Part shown: positions 1 through 7,167 of the stretch, piece after piece
Layout: the number at the start of each line of letters is the position of its first letter
Numbering within the stretch: position 1 is the first letter of the stretch
Assembly: GCA_007129655.1 (NCBI GenBank)
Contig: SKVC01000076.1
Coordinates: forward strand, 1-23,318
DNA: 23,318 bases
From: Thermoplasmata archaeon
GTDB lineage: Archaea > Thermoplasmatota > Thermoplasmata > Halarchaeoplasmatales > Halarchaeoplasmataceae
Direction of reading: 5' to 3'
The notes under the pieces: model-generated
What the model was told of the DNA's origin: nothing
The model's database searches: none
What the model saw: the letters and a program-made list of their open reading frames with translations, nothing else
Translations under genes and position numbers: made by a program

Positions 1-10
1 AATTGTGAAC

Positions 11-221
11 GCTTGGAACTCGTTCCGAGCAGAGAACCCTTGGGTTCAGGAGTGGAGCTTTGCTCCACGAGCTGTGAGAATTACGCTAGTAATTCTTACT
101 AGAATCCCCCAGGGTCCGTTTTTCAGCGAAAAACGGGTGACGAAAAGTTCGCCAGAACTTTTGGTCAAATCCGCTATATTTTCTCCGAAAATTAGCAGAC
201 AGTTAGAATCCGCCAGGATTT
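11..221. repeat. Array of eight adjacent hairpins with unrelated stems
   Basis: No gene is visible in bases 1-298. Instead, perfect or near-perfect inverted repeats follow one another: 11-30 (9 bp with one G:T), 34-47 (6 bp), 52-68 (7 bp), 74-99 (11 bp with one G:T), 116-136 (9 bp), 143-162 (8 bp), 178-192 (6 bp) and 206-221 (6 bp with one G:T). Loops are 2-4 bases; three of them are GCTA, GCCA and GCCA. The stem sequences are unrelated, so this is repeated structure rather than repeated sequence. It could be a structured RNA, a set of protein-binding palindromes or a region shaped by a palindrome-generating process. No function is known to me. The array may continue beyond base 1. Confidence 0.75.
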
Positions 222-298
222 GAAGCACATTCGAACTTTTCCATCGTGTGATATCCTAGATAATTTTATGTGGTTGGAAAACATATCTTACCTCATAG

Positions 299-1597
299 AT
301 GAACAATAAAAAACTGCGCAGGATCGCTCTGGAGATGATACACACCGGCGTTGAGGCCGCCGACCCGGAAAGATTAGTAAGAGATGCAGTAAAGCTTGAA
401 AACGGCATACTACACATTGCCGACAAAGAGTTCACACTAGATAACTACGAAGAATTACTCCTATTCGGGATAGGCAAAGCTTCTGTGTCCATGGCTTCGG
501 CTTTCAAGACTTTAAATATCACGGACGGGTTGTTACTAACCAATAAAAATGAACACGATCGCCCGGTTCCCGTACGTATTGTAAAACATCCATACCCGGA
601 TGAAACCAACCTGGAGGCATCGAAAGAATTGCTCTCCAAACTAAAAGACGCAAAGAACGCTCTCATCATATTCCTGATCTCCGGAGGCGGTTCTTCAATG
701 TTCACCGTTCCTCCAGAGGGGATCTCGATCGAAGATATCAACTATCTAAACCGCCTTCTGGTTACATCCGGAATGGACATAGGTGAAATCAACACCGTGA
801 GGAAGCATGTATCACAGGTAAAGGGCGGGCGTTTAGCACAAATATGTGAAGAAAAAGGCACACTTGTCGGATCGATACTTTCCGATGTGGTGGGAGATGA
901 TATCAGTAATGTAGCCTCCGGCCCTACTTGCGCCGACTCAACAACCTACAAAGATGCATTTTCGATACTTAAGGAATGGGATCTATGGAGAAAGGTACCT
1001 GCGAATGTTAGTAAACATCTTAAAAAGGGCCTCGGCAAAGAGATAGAAGATACCCCTAAGGTGGTTAAAGCGATAAATATCCTAGTTGGTAACAATATGA
1101 CCGCTCTCGAAGCTATGAAAAAATGTGGGGGAGACAACAATATACCTACAATCATACTTACCTCTGAGAACATAGGTGAGGCTAAAGAAGTTGCCAAGAG
1201 GAGGATGGATTTCGCAAAGAAAATAAAGAATACCGGGTCGCCACACGAACCACCGGTTGCACTTGTTATGGGTGGAGAGATGACAGTTAAACTAGATCCC
1301 GAAATTTCGAAAGAACATCTTGGAGGCCCTAATCGGGAATTCGTACTCAGCGCCGCCATGGATATCCAAGGGGAAAATATTGTCGTTGCCAGTGCCGATT
1401 CCGACGGAATCGACGGTAGTGGTAAAGCCGGAGCTATTGCAAACGGTGATACCATAAAGCGCAGCAGTATGGATGCGATGAAGTGCTTAAACGAACATCG
1501 AAGCCAGGAATTCTTCGATACGATCGGGGATTCCATCGAATTTAGCAGTAAAACGAATGTGAATGACCTAACAGTAATAATCGTAGGAAAGGATTAG
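299..1597 (+). CDS. Glycerate 2-kinase (GckA/TtuD, MOFRL family)
   Basis: Phosphorylates D-glycerate with ATP, in archaea normally to 2-phosphoglycerate, feeding glycolysis from glycerate (nonphosphorylative Entner-Doudoroff route or serine/glyoxylate breakdown). The 432-residue protein has the two-part layout of the family. The N-terminal DUF4147 domain carries FGIGKASVSMA near residue 58, the glycine-rich SGGGSSMF near 127, and VRKHVSQVKGGRLA near 165. The C-terminal MOFRL domain carries GGEMTVK near 327 and SADSDGIDGSGKAGA near 370. Length is typical. An AT-rich box at about 260-269 lies some 30 bases before the ATG, which fits a very short leader. No sugar dehydratase or other pathway gene is adjacent. 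Family assignment is firm; 2- rather than 3-phosphoglycerate as product is inferred from archaeal homologues. Confidence 0.9.
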   Translation: MNNKKLRRIALEMIHTGVEAADPERLVRDAVKLENGILHIADKEFTLDNYEELLLFGIGKASVSMASAFKTLNITDGLLLTNKNEHDRPVPVRIVKHPYPDETNLEASKELLSKLKDAKNALIIFLISGGGSSMFTVPPEGISIEDINYLNRLLVTSGMDIGEINTVRKHVSQVKGGRLAQICEEKGTLVGSILSDVVGDDISNVASGPTCADSTTYKDAFSILKEWDLWRKVPANVSKHLKKGLGKEIEDTPKVVKAINILVGNNMTALEAMKKCGGDNNIPTIILTSENIGEAKEVAKRRMDFAKKIKNTGSPHEPPVALVMGGEMTVKLDPEISKEHLGGPNREFVLSAAMDIQGENIVVASADSDGIDGSGKAGAIANGDTIKRSSMDAMKCLNEHRSQEFFDTIGDSIEFSSKTNVNDLTVIIVGKD

Positions 1598-1660
1598 GTA
1601 ACCACTTTCACTCACCTCACCCCTTGTTGTATTTATTACTAAATACACACTTTACCTAAT

Positions 1661-1750
1661 ATGTACTCTGAATGTCCGAATTGCGGGAGTGACACTAGAC
1701 CCGGAGAAGGTTGCTGGATCTGTCCACACTGCGGCTGCGCAGGCTGTTGA
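1661..1750 (+). CDS. 29-residue cysteine-rich zinc-ribbon microprotein
   Basis: A small open reading frame in the gap between glycerate kinase and the leftward transporter gene. It has seven cysteines in 29 residues: CPNC at 5-8, CWIC at 18-21, then C24, C26 and a terminal C29. The layout, including a Gly-Glu-Gly-Cys turn in the middle and CPHCG near the end, strongly resembles the cysteine-rich tail at the C terminus of B12-dependent (class II) ribonucleotide reductases, here standing alone. It could bind zinc or act as a redox or electron-relay module; both are inferences. An AT-rich box near 1632-1638 lies about 26 bases before the ATG, the spacing of a leaderless archaeal gene. It may instead be a remnant of a larger gene, but the reading frame is intact with its own start and stop. 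Confidence 0.6.
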   Translation: MYSECPNCGSDTRPGEGCWICPHCGCAGC

Positions 1751-1758
1751 ACAATCTG

Positions 1759-2667
1759 TTATTTATCGTACTGAGCTACGGTGATTCCAAATAGTATCAA
1801 TCCGCCGAATACCACTGTTAATACCCCTATCGATTCTCCTATGAACATATGCGAAAATAACGTTCCGAACAGTGGTATCAGATAAGTAAAAAGCACCTGT
1901 TTCGACAACTGACTTTTGATTAACACTGTGTACCATACCAAAAGGGCGACTCCGTTACAAACTACACCTAAGAACAAGATCAAAAACCAGGTAGAAACTG
2001 ATATGGAATATATTTGAGAAATTGGTTCGTTAAACATGGCTGTCGGTATGAACAATAATGATGAAATGATTAGTGAAAGAGTTAAGATCACTATTGGCTC
2101 ATGTTTGTAGAGTGCCTTTTTAGTCCATACTCCGGAGATCGCATAGAATATCGCACTGCTCAGTAATAATAGATTGCCGATCAGATTGCTGCCACCCAGT
2201 ACCGCACCCCCTCTTGTAACCAATAGAATAGATCCGGTGAGTGCAATGACGAGGCCTAGTATTTTTTTGCCACCGAGATATTCATCTAGAAACATAGCCG
2301 CGAGAACTATTCCAAAAACCGGTGATGTCGCTTGAAGTATTGAACTGATGGAAGCTGCGGTTTCAGGTGCCATCATATCCATGCCTACATTCTGTGCGGC
2401 CATGGGAAGATAGTATTGTGCTAGAGCGATACCTATGAAGGGTTTGGGATCTGACTTAAAAACAATCAATATGTTAGAAAAACCTTTTTTCCAGAATACA
2501 AAAGCGGCTATCGGCACCGCACCGAATAAGATTCGTAATAATCCCAATGTTAGCGGTTGCACCTCTACAAGAGACACTTTAACGGCGGGGAAAGAAAGGC
2601 CCCATAAAGCCATCGATATTACCAGTAGGGCCACATTACGTTTATCTGCGGGACGTGTGAATTCCAT
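1759..2667 (-). CDS. DMT-superfamily transporter with two EamA domains
   Basis: An integral membrane protein of 302 residues with about ten hydrophobic segments arranged as two repeated EamA halves (roughly residues 10-140 and 155-295), typical of drug/metabolite exporters. Family signatures include LWGLSFPAVKVSL near residue 21, the substrate-site proline region PVFGIVLAAMFLDE near 116, and a second-half VAL-WY segment. Substrates of such proteins are usually amino acids or metabolites and cannot be read from sequence. The gene begins 28 bases after the stop of the HEAT-repeat gene on the same strand. No clear Shine-Dalgarno is present, but an AT-rich TTATTAAACC stretch at about 2687-2697 sits about 25 bases before the ATG, so it may have its own leaderless promoter as well as read-through. 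Confidence 0.85.
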   Translation of the reverse strand: MEFTRPADKRNVALLVISMALWGLSFPAVKVSLVEVQPLTLGLLRILFGAVPIAAFVFWKKGFSNILIVFKSDPKPFIGIALAQYYLPMAAQNVGMDMMAPETAASISSILQATSPVFGIVLAAMFLDEYLGGKKILGLVIALTGSILLVTRGGAVLGGSNLIGNLLLLSSAIFYAISGVWTKKALYKHEPIVILTLSLIISSLLFIPTAMFNEPISQIYSISVSTWFLILFLGVVCNGVALLVWYTVLIKSQLSKQVLFTYLIPLFGTLFSHMFIGESIGVLTVVFGGLILFGITVAQYDK

Positions 2668-2695
2668 TTTCTGTGGAAAACGAGAGGTTTAATAA

Positions 2696-4069
2696 CTAAA
2701 TTTCCATGTTTGGTTTATCTTCAATGTGCATGAATTTATCTGCATCGAGCTCAGAAAGTGCATTGAAGGCATATTTACGTACCCACGGATCCTCGTCATT
2801 TAATGCCACTATCATCCCTTCTATCGCCCGACGATCACCGATGGCACCAAGCGCTAAGGCCGCCTCGCCTCGAACTTGAGGATCTTCATCATCTAGGAGG
2901 AGTAGCAAATCTGCTGTAGCCATCCTATCACCTATCTCTCCAAGAGCTTTGGCGGCGCAACGTCTAATCTCACGATCATCTGAAGAGAGCTTTCGTAAAA
3001 TATCACATGCTGCAGAAGAGTCGCCGATCGAACCAAGGGCCTTGATGGCTGCACATTGCACCATAGTATCTTCGTCTGAAATTTTCGTCTTGATGTACTT
3101 GACCGCGATGGGGTCACCTAGAACTCCTAACGAATCTATCGCATCACGGCGAACCTTTGGATCTGGATTATCGATAGATCTTATCAACTCAATAACAGCC
3201 CTCGTGTCTCCCATACGTCCAAGAGCGTTAGCAGCCTCTTTACACATCTTATTATCATCATACAGCCCATCTATAAGATAATCAAGAGCGTTATTATCTC
3301 CTATCTCACCTAAAGACCAAACTGCTATCAATTTGTTAAAAGTACCTTCTCTATTAAGCGATTTCATCAATGTGGATGTAGCTTCGGGATCACCGATCTC
3401 TCCTAAGGCCCATATCGCCAGTCCTCTCAAAACTTTATCTTGTTCATCCATCAATTTGATCAGCGGGGGGATAGCCCTCACATCTCCGATCTCACCCAAT
3501 GCCTGCACAGCCTTCCTTTTTACTTCCATATGATCGTCATTGAGTAATTCTACCAATTTATCTACAGCCTTATTTGCACCTATAATTCCAAGGGCCTCTG
3601 CAGCACTTGCACGCACTAGTTCTTCAGGATCATTTAGTCTTTCGATAAGAGGACCAATGGCTCTAGCGTCCTTCAATTCACCTAACGCTTCCGAGGACCT
3701 TACACGCATAGCCATGTTTTCATCAGTCAGCATCTTTGTGAATTCTTCAACAGTAAATTCTGTACATTTATTAGCTAGCGCGCGTGAAGCAGACCACCTT
3801 ACGTTATCATCACAGTCGTAGATTGCGATCATTTCCAGATCACCGATCACCCTTTCATCGATATCCATATCTCCCAGAGCCTTAACCGCCCTGCATCTTA
3901 TACTTGGGTGTGGGTCTGTATTGGCGGCTTTACGCAATGCTTTTACAGCCTTGTCTCCTTCTAATTCTACTAGTTCGTTAAGTGCCTGAACACGTTCCTC
4001 CAAAGTGCCTTGAAATAAGATTTCTATGATCTCATCTTCGTCTATTTCTGAGTAGAGAGGAGGGCACAT
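2696..4069 (-). CDS. HEAT-repeat (PBS-lyase-like repeat) protein, 13 repeats
   Basis: A 457-residue soluble alpha-solenoid built almost entirely of about 31-residue HEAT-like repeats. I count thirteen, each ending in variants of A-x-x-A-L-G-E-I-G-D and followed by the start of the next A1 helix (RAI-PLI). Such proteins are scaffolds. The family includes phycobilin lyases, but phycobilin chemistry is not expected here and no catalytic motif is visible. I chose the start at 4069 (MCPPLYSEIDEDE): the extra 16 hydrophobic residues offered by an upstream start at 4117 do not fit the family and would overlap the promoter region. An AT-rich box (about 4088-4100) sits upstream. It shares the divergent region 4070-4177 with the dUTPase-like gene and precedes the DMT transporter. 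Partners are unknown. Confidence 0.85.
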   Translation of the reverse strand: MCPPLYSEIDEDEIIEILFQGTLEERVQALNELVELEGDKAVKALRKAANTDPHPSIRCRAVKALGDMDIDERVIGDLEMIAIYDCDDNVRWSASRALANKCTEFTVEEFTKMLTDENMAMRVRSSEALGELKDARAIGPLIERLNDPEELVRASAAEALGIIGANKAVDKLVELLNDDHMEVKRKAVQALGEIGDVRAIPPLIKLMDEQDKVLRGLAIWALGEIGDPEATSTLMKSLNREGTFNKLIAVWSLGEIGDNNALDYLIDGLYDDNKMCKEAANALGRMGDTRAVIELIRSIDNPDPKVRRDAIDSLGVLGDPIAVKYIKTKISDEDTMVQCAAIKALGSIGDSSAACDILRKLSSDDREIRRCAAKALGEIGDRMATADLLLLLDDEDPQVRGEAALALGAIGDRRAIEGMIVALNDEDPWVRKYAFNALSELDADKFMHIEDKPNMEI

Positions 4070-4177
4070 AAAAACTCCATAACTTTCTATGATTAATAAA
4101 TTTAGTGCAAAAATCAATACAAATTGATATATACCCGCATGAGCATCACTAGTTGATCATATAATCTAAAAAGTGAT

Positions 4178-4645
4178 ATGATGATACTTGCCGATAAAGA
4201 AATATTAAAGATGATAAACAGTGGGCTGTTAGTGATCGAAGGTTTTAAGGAAGATAATCTAACACCGAATGGATACGACTTGACTATAGAAAAAATATCA
4301 GTAGAAGGATTGCAAGAAGAATCCGAAGGTGATGTGGTAATACCAAAATCTTCTTGGTTTGCCGTTTCGACCAAAGAATACATCAAATTCCCTTCAAACG
4401 TCGCCGGTGAGTTATGGATAAGAACCAGCTGGGCACGTAAAGGTATACTGTCATCTTTTGGAATGATCGATGCAGGGTTTGAAGGAAATCTTACGCTTAG
4501 TGCCTATAATACCCATAAAGATATAGAGATACCTATCGGTGAAACATTCGCACAGATGGTCTTTCATAAACTCGGTGAAGAAGTGGGAAAAAATTATGCT
4601 GAGCGCTCGGGTAATTATCAGGGCAAGCGAGGGATAAACATTTAG
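4178..4645 (+). CDS. dUTPase/dCTP-deaminase family protein, probably archaeal dUTPase
   Basis: A 155-residue member of the Dcd/Dut nucleotide hydrolase fold. Visible motifs are PNGYDL at 30-35, VAGELWIRTSWARKGI at 75-90 (phosphate-binding Arg82, Ser84, Arg87), GMIDAGFEGNLTL at 95-107, the Gln-containing FAQMVF at 124-129 and a Y-x8-YQGKRG tail. Deaminases carry a catalytic Glu two residues before the aromatic-Asn of the third motif (E138 in E. coli Dcd); here that position is Ser108, as in dUTPases. dUTP diphosphatase (dUTP to dUMP and PPi) is therefore more likely than dCTP deamination, and the length matches archaeal dUTPases. The ATG at 4181, one codon later, is an equally good start. It stands divergent from the HEAT gene and 23 bases before hutH. 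Family firm, reaction inferred. Confidence 0.8.
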   Translation: MMILADKEILKMINSGLLVIEGFKEDNLTPNGYDLTIEKISVEGLQEESEGDVVIPKSSWFAVSTKEYIKFPSNVAGELWIRTSWARKGILSSFGMIDAGFEGNLTLSAYNTHKDIEIPIGETFAQMVFHKLGEEVGKNYAERSGNYQGKRGINI

Positions 4646-4668
4646 TAATCGTGTTATATAGAGCCGTA

Positions 4669-6189
4669 ATGACAGTAACTATAGACGGAAATAGTCTCAG
4701 TATCGATGACGTATATCGTGTTGCAAAACAGGGAGATAAAGTTACAACTACTCAAGACAGTAAAGCGAGGATAAAGAAATCACGTGAGCTTGTAGATGGT
4801 TTGATGAAAAAAGGCAAAACTATCTATGGTATTAACACCGGCTTTGGCGAACTGGCTAACCGTAATATAGATGATGATAAACTGGAGGAGCTACAGGAAA
4901 ACTTGATCCTCAGCCATGCAAGCGGCGTAGGCACCCCACTGGAAAAGGAGATCGTGAGAGCGGCTATGCTTTTAAGAGCAAATACGTTGACAAAGGGATA
5001 CAGCGGAGTAAGGATGGTTATTGTAGATACATTGCTCCAAATGTTGAACAGAGGTGTACATCCCGTAATACCCAGTAAAGGGAGTGTAGGGGCCTCTGGA
5101 GATCTTGCGCCTTTGGCACATATGTCTTTGGTTATGATAGGTAAAGGAAGGGCTGAATACAAAGGGGAAGTAATAAGCGGAAAGGAAGCAATGGAAAAAG
5201 CTGACATAGAGCCGGTAAAACTGAAGGCAAAAGAAGGTTTAGCCCTTCTCAACGGTACACAGATAATGACCGGTATAGGAGCTCTAGCGATCAGAGATTC
5301 TAAGATCCTATTAAAATCCGCACAGATCGCTTCGGCAATGAGTTTAGAAGCTCTAAAAGGCACTTCGACACCATTCGATAAAAGGGTACATGAGATAAGA
5401 CCCCATACCGGTCAGATTGCATGCGCTGAAAACATATTACGATTGATTGAGAATAGTCAGATAATTGCATCACATGTAGATTGTGAAAAGGTACAGGATC
5501 CTTACACTCTCAGATGCATGCCCCAAGTATACGGTGCTGTAAGAGACACTCTGGATTACGTTGAAAAGGTGATCAACACGGAGATGAATTCCGTCACGGA
5601 TAATCCTTTAATATTTCCAGAAGGAGATGTTATATCGTGTGGTAATTTTCATGGCCAACCCGTTGCTTTTGCCATGGATTTTCTCGGCATAGCCGTTTCT
5701 GAGATAGGAAATATCTCCGAACGGACCACCGACAAACTCATGTACGAAAAAGAAAGCGGTTTACCCCCATTCTTAGCAACGGATCCCGGTCTGAATTCCG
5801 GATTCATGATAGCACAGTACACCGCGGCCTCGCTGGTTTCGGAAAACAAAGTTTTAGCCCATCCGGCAAGCGTTGATTCCATACCGACGTCCGCCGGCCA
5901 GGAAGACCATGTAAGTATGGGCACTACTGCCGCTAGACATGCGCGAGAGATCATCAATAACGTGCAATACGTGGTGGCCATCGAGCTACTGTCCGCTGCC
6001 CAGGGATTAGAATATCGTGAACTTACACCGGGAAAGGGTGTGAAGGCTGCTTATGATTTTATCAGAGAACGAGTGAAATCCCTTGACGGCGATAGAGAAC
6101 TCGCCGGGGACATAGAATTGATAAAAGGATGTGTAGCATCTGGTGAACTTGTTAATTTTGTTGAAAAAAGGATAGGCGAGATACTGTAA
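4669..6189 (+). CDS. hutH: Histidine ammonia-lyase
   Basis: Converts L-histidine to trans-urocanate and ammonia, the first step of histidine breakdown. Numbered from the ATG at 4669, the 506-residue protein has Tyr53, His83 (in LSHASGVG) and the Ala142-Ser143-Gly144 triad (GSVGASGDLAP) that cyclises autocatalytically to the MIO electrophile. These are exactly the positions of the Pseudomonas putida enzyme, which argues for this start over the GTG at 4651 that would add six residues. LNGTQ near 196 and the Gln/Tyr motifs of the C-terminal half are present. His83 favours histidine over phenylalanine or tyrosine. No urocanase, imidazolonepropionase or formiminoglutamate gene is in the window, so the fate of urocanate is unknown. 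Probably cotranscribed with the dUTPase-like gene just upstream. Confidence 0.93.
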   Translation: MTVTIDGNSLSIDDVYRVAKQGDKVTTTQDSKARIKKSRELVDGLMKKGKTIYGINTGFGELANRNIDDDKLEELQENLILSHASGVGTPLEKEIVRAAMLLRANTLTKGYSGVRMVIVDTLLQMLNRGVHPVIPSKGSVGASGDLAPLAHMSLVMIGKGRAEYKGEVISGKEAMEKADIEPVKLKAKEGLALLNGTQIMTGIGALAIRDSKILLKSAQIASAMSLEALKGTSTPFDKRVHEIRPHTGQIACAENILRLIENSQIIASHVDCEKVQDPYTLRCMPQVYGAVRDTLDYVEKVINTEMNSVTDNPLIFPEGDVISCGNFHGQPVAFAMDFLGIAVSEIGNISERTTDKLMYEKESGLPPFLATDPGLNSGFMIAQYTAASLVSENKVLAHPASVDSIPTSAGQEDHVSMGTTAARHAREIINNVQYVVAIELLSAAQGLEYRELTPGKGVKAAYDFIRERVKSLDGDRELAGDIELIKGCVASGELVNFVEKRIGEIL

Positions 6190-6243
6190 TCTGCATTCTG
6201 AATTATTATGTTAATTGATTTTATAAATTCTTAAAACCTTCAA

Positions 6244-6255
6244 AAAATAATTATA
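6244..6255 (+). promoter_or_regulatory. Probable TATA box for the 106-residue gene
   Basis: An AT-rich AAATAATTATAA stretch lies about 30 bases before the ATG at 6284 within an AT-rich gap and is the only box-like element there. No Shine-Dalgarno precedes the start, which suggests a very short or absent leader. Confidence 0.4.
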
Positions 6256-6283
6256 ACACCCTGTGTAATCCACTTCTGTTACC

Positions 6284-6604
6284 ATGGGAAAAAACAAATA
6301 CGATATAAAAAGAGGTCATTTCAAGAACATCGAAGGCGGAAAACTGAAGGAACTCATGGAAGATGTCTTTGATTCTATAGAGGAAAAAGGAGATAAGCTT
6401 ATCTCCGATTTCGGTGCCATCGAACATCTCGAGGTCTGGACAGAAGGTAGGACTGAACTTTGGGTGGACATAGAGATGGAAGAGAAACCTGATGAAGATA
6501 TCGCTATGGACACCATATCAAGATGGAATGACTTTCTTTTAAAGGATACTGGATTCGACGCGAAGAAGCGAAGCAAAAGGGCAAAAAAGAAAGCTAAAAA
6601 ATGA
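6284..6604 (+). CDS. Small conserved archaeal protein, resembles DUF5611
   Basis: A 106-residue soluble protein. It opens with a basic K-x-D-I-K-R-G-H-F segment, has a mixed alpha/beta middle (EHLEVWTEGRTELWVDIEME, residues 46-65) and ends in a strongly basic tail (KKRSKRAKKKAKK) that could contact nucleic acid. The overall pattern recalls the archaeal family DUF5611, a tentative recognition from memory. No catalytic residues stand out. The gene ends four bases before the stop of the convergent carbonic anhydrase gene. Its promoter lies in the AT-rich 6190-6283 gap. Function unknown. Confidence 0.75.
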   Translation: MGKNKYDIKRGHFKNIEGGKLKELMEDVFDSIEEKGDKLISDFGAIEHLEVWTEGRTELWVDIEMEEKPDEDIAMDTISRWNDFLLKDTGFDAKKRSKRAKKKAKK

Positions 6605-6608
6605 AGCT

Positions 6609-7157
6609 TTAATCTAGATCTCTATCGATGAATTCGACTCGACCATCTTCTATATGATAGAGTGCCCCGAGCAAAGTTAAACTTTCTTTTTCTAGAGCTT
6701 GACATATCACATCACTACGCCGGGGTAACATCTCCATCTGTCTAACAATATTGGAGATGTAATGGTCATCGTTTAGGGAAAAACTGCTGCGTATCTCTTT
6801 TAGTATGGGATTTTCATCGCCTATTAGATCCTCGGCGGATGAAACAGCGCCGCAGCCTGTATGCCCTAGTATCATCAGCACATCTACATCTAGATGTTCA
6901 ACGGCATACTCCAAAGAGAAAATTACGGAGGTATCGATGGCAACGTTGCCTGCGACACGCACATCGAAAATTTCACCTATTTCTTTTTTAAATATTAGTT
7001 CAGGTGGTACTCTCGAATCGGAACAGCAGAGGATGGCAATATGGGGGTGCTGTTCCATTGTGTTCTGTTCGATTTGTTGGCAGCATTCTTTCTGGAAGTT
7101 ACAACACGAATCAAGAAGTTTTTCTTTGATCGCTTCAATTTCGTTTTTATCAGGCAT
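6609..7157 (-). CDS. Beta-class carbonic anhydrase
   Basis: Interconverts CO2 and bicarbonate. The 182-residue protein has the complete zinc site of the beta class: Cys45 and the Asp47/Arg49 dyad in CCSDSRVPPE, then His99 and Cys102 in GHTGCGA. No signal peptide, so cytoplasmic. A strong Shine-Dalgarno (AAGGA) lies about 8 bases before the ATG, overlapping the stop of the OFA transporter gene, from which it is separated by 10 bases. The two genes are almost certainly one transcript. The coupling suggests that the enzyme hydrates CO2 made from, or supplies bicarbonate exchanged for, the transported carboxylate. That link is inference. Confidence 0.92.
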   Translation of the reverse strand: MPDKNEIEAIKEKLLDSCCNFQKECCQQIEQNTMEQHPHIAILCCSDSRVPPELIFKKEIGEIFDVRVAGNVAIDTSVIFSLEYAVEHLDVDVLMILGHTGCGAVSSAEDLIGDENPILKEIRSSFSLNDDHYISNIVRQMEMLPRRSDVICQALEKESLTLLGALYHIEDGRVEFIDRDLD

Positions 7158-7167
7158 GATAAAATCC

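Noticed and set aside
101..115. A ninth hairpin between the fourth and fifth strong ones
   Set aside because: Only three C:G pairs with a mismatch next to them; too weak to count.
11..221. CRISPR array
   Set aside because: There are palindromes but no repeated unit, no constant spacer length and no cas genes.
5..223. A 72-codon frame (plus strand) and a 60-codon frame (minus strand) over the hairpin array
   Set aside because: The translations show no family resemblance. Both frames arise because self-complementary DNA opens both strands at once.
3540..3821. Plus-strand frames antisense to the HEAT-repeat gene (also at 2949-3281 and 3333-3533)
   Set aside because: They mirror the repeat periodicity of the real gene and have no independent signals.
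2696..4069. Phycocyanobilin lyase
   Set aside because: The HEAT-like repeats share a name with those lyases, but a phycobilin pathway is not expected in this organism and no catalytic residues are visible.
4651..4668. GTG start for histidine ammonia-lyase adding six residues
   Set aside because: Starting at the ATG at 4669 puts Tyr53, His83 and Ala142-Ser143-Gly144 at the standard positions; the added residues match nothing.
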